DNA from: Stercorarius parasiticus | Taxonomy: Eukaryota > Chordata > Aves > Charadriiformes > Stercorariidae | Assembly: GCA_013396915.1 (NCBI GenBank) | Contig: VWZL01005131.1 | Coordinates: forward strand, 267,531-331,530 | Direction: 5' to 3' | DNA: 64,000 bases | Shown: piece after piece, positions 63,101 to 64,000 of the stretch | How the letters are laid out: each line of letters opens with the position of its first letter | Numbering within the stretch: position 1 is the first letter of the stretch | Notes under the pieces: generated by a model | The model's input: the letters and a program-made list of their open reading frames with translations, nothing else | Told to the model about the DNA's origin: nothing | Database searches by the model: none | Made by a program: the position numbers and the translations under genes

Positions 63101-64000
63101 TTAGCAGCTGCTGCTCAGTGACTGGTGCTCTGAATATTTCCTTGCTCTCCTCAGCAGAAAGATCTGCAAAGCTTTTCAAAGGAAATGTAGGTTCTAAAGC
63201 TGTGGCTGCCCCAAGCAGCCGCCTACTTAGCCTACATCTAGGTTATTCAAAAGTTTGGGGTGGAAGCCATGAAGAAATAAAAAGGAAAAATAAAAGAACA
63301 TTGGGACTTTCAGGCACTAGAGTAAATTATTTCTGGGCCTTATTTACATAGCTACTTTCACTGGAAGCTAGTATAGCAAAATACTTGTCTTTGGGGCTGC
63401 ATTTTGCTTTTCTCTCAGATTTATACATTAAGGTTCCTGGAATCCCTTGAAAAGTCTATGTGTAGGCACAGCCACACACAGCTTGACCCTTTCACACTGT
63501 CTGGCTTATTTATTATCTTTGACACGGGTATGAGGACAAAGAAGGTTTGGAAGACTTTTCTATGCAAAAAGGACAGAAATATGTCTTAATCGTGTTTTAA
63601 CTCTGCCAAAGACCTCCCAAGAGACCCTGCAACTTGTCAGATGGAGAACCAAAAAGCTTCTTCCATTTGCTTTTCTAATGAAACAGAAATACCTGCTGTT
63701 CTTGATTTTTTCTCCCTGAAATGCAAAAATGGTTGAAACAGGAAAAGCTAAGAGGAATTTCTGTACCTTTGCTCTGTGCCATGGGAAAACAGGTGACTAT
63801 GCTGTTTGCTTTACACAGAAGTCTTTGCTTTCTCTTTTACCGGCACCCTCCTAATGCACAACATACAATGCCCGCAGAAGTAGGTTACAGAGTGACCCAC
63901 TGGTTTCCCCATACCAAGCAAGCCCAAAGTAATCAGTGTGTAACTTCTTTCCACCCTCCTGGCAGGAACAGACACACAGCTGTAGTTGCAGATCTCACTC
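60192..64000. other. AT-rich non-coding stretch, no gene seen
   Basis: No gene is supported. Open frames of 60-105 codons (for example 63034-63351 plus) have no recognisable domain. A T run lies at about 62805-62821, followed by TCCTTCCTTTCCAG, which looks like a splice acceptor, but no convincing exon with a donor follows it. The last 900 bp are slightly less AT-rich, without repeats I can name. Confidence 0.55.

Noticed and set aside
1..64000. Search by eye for a CRISPR array, operons, phage or bacterial genes
   Set aside because: None is present. Repeats, low coding density and composition are those of a vertebrate nuclear genome.

Overview
This window is vertebrate nuclear DNA and almost certainly comes from a bird. 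It is AT-rich and gene-poor: no intact protein-coding gene, rRNA or tRNA gene could be supported on either strand. The bird assignment rests on the repeats. There is a large CR1 LINE with the typical short 3' direct repeat (two ATTCTGTG units), and an older CR1 3' fragment. There are two solo LTRs of a family common in bird genomes, starting TG and ending CA with 5-bp target duplications. Two ancient MIR-type SINEs are also present. Repeat density is low, as expected for birds. Three runs of N (10446-10546, 43304, 55001-55006) mark assembly gaps or ambiguities. The window could be a gene desert or the inside of very long introns; the sequence alone does not decide.

Layout. 1-19 kb is AT-rich unique DNA with a GC-richer block of unknown origin at about 4.24-4.70 kb, an old CR1 tail at 7.3 kb, an assembly gap at 10.45 kb and a second GC-richer block at about 16.78-17.23 kb. 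At 19.57-19.73 kb there is a 160-bp GAAAAA microsatellite. 20-29 kb holds a candidate LTR remnant (about 20.5-20.8 kb, minus), two MIR SINEs in opposite orientation (22.7 and 23.9 kb), a 14-bp perfect inverted repeat in an AT-rich element (27.4 kb) and a CpG-rich LTR-like element on the minus strand (28.26-28.74 kb). 29-46 kb is mostly featureless, with a 15-bp minisatellite beside another possible LTR remnant (35.2-35.6 kb) and a short G-quadruplex motif (37.4 kb). 46.9-49.3 kb is the richest locus: a CR1 LINE carrying the end of ORF1 (an SGNH-esterase-like domain), the start of the ORF2 endonuclease, an internal deletion and the 3' part of the reverse transcriptase. A solo LTR is inserted inside its ORF1. 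49-64 kb is again AT-rich and quiet, with a textbook solo LTR at 59.6-60.2 kb flanked by perfect TTATC duplications.

No genes work together here and I found no new molecular system. The points most worth a second look are the nested CR1/LTR locus, the LTR-like element at 28.3 kb with unusual inverted flanks, and two exon-shaped segments (7153-7251 and 19184-19269). Those exons have good splice signals but cannot be told from chance pseudo-exons without comparison to other birds or RNA data.
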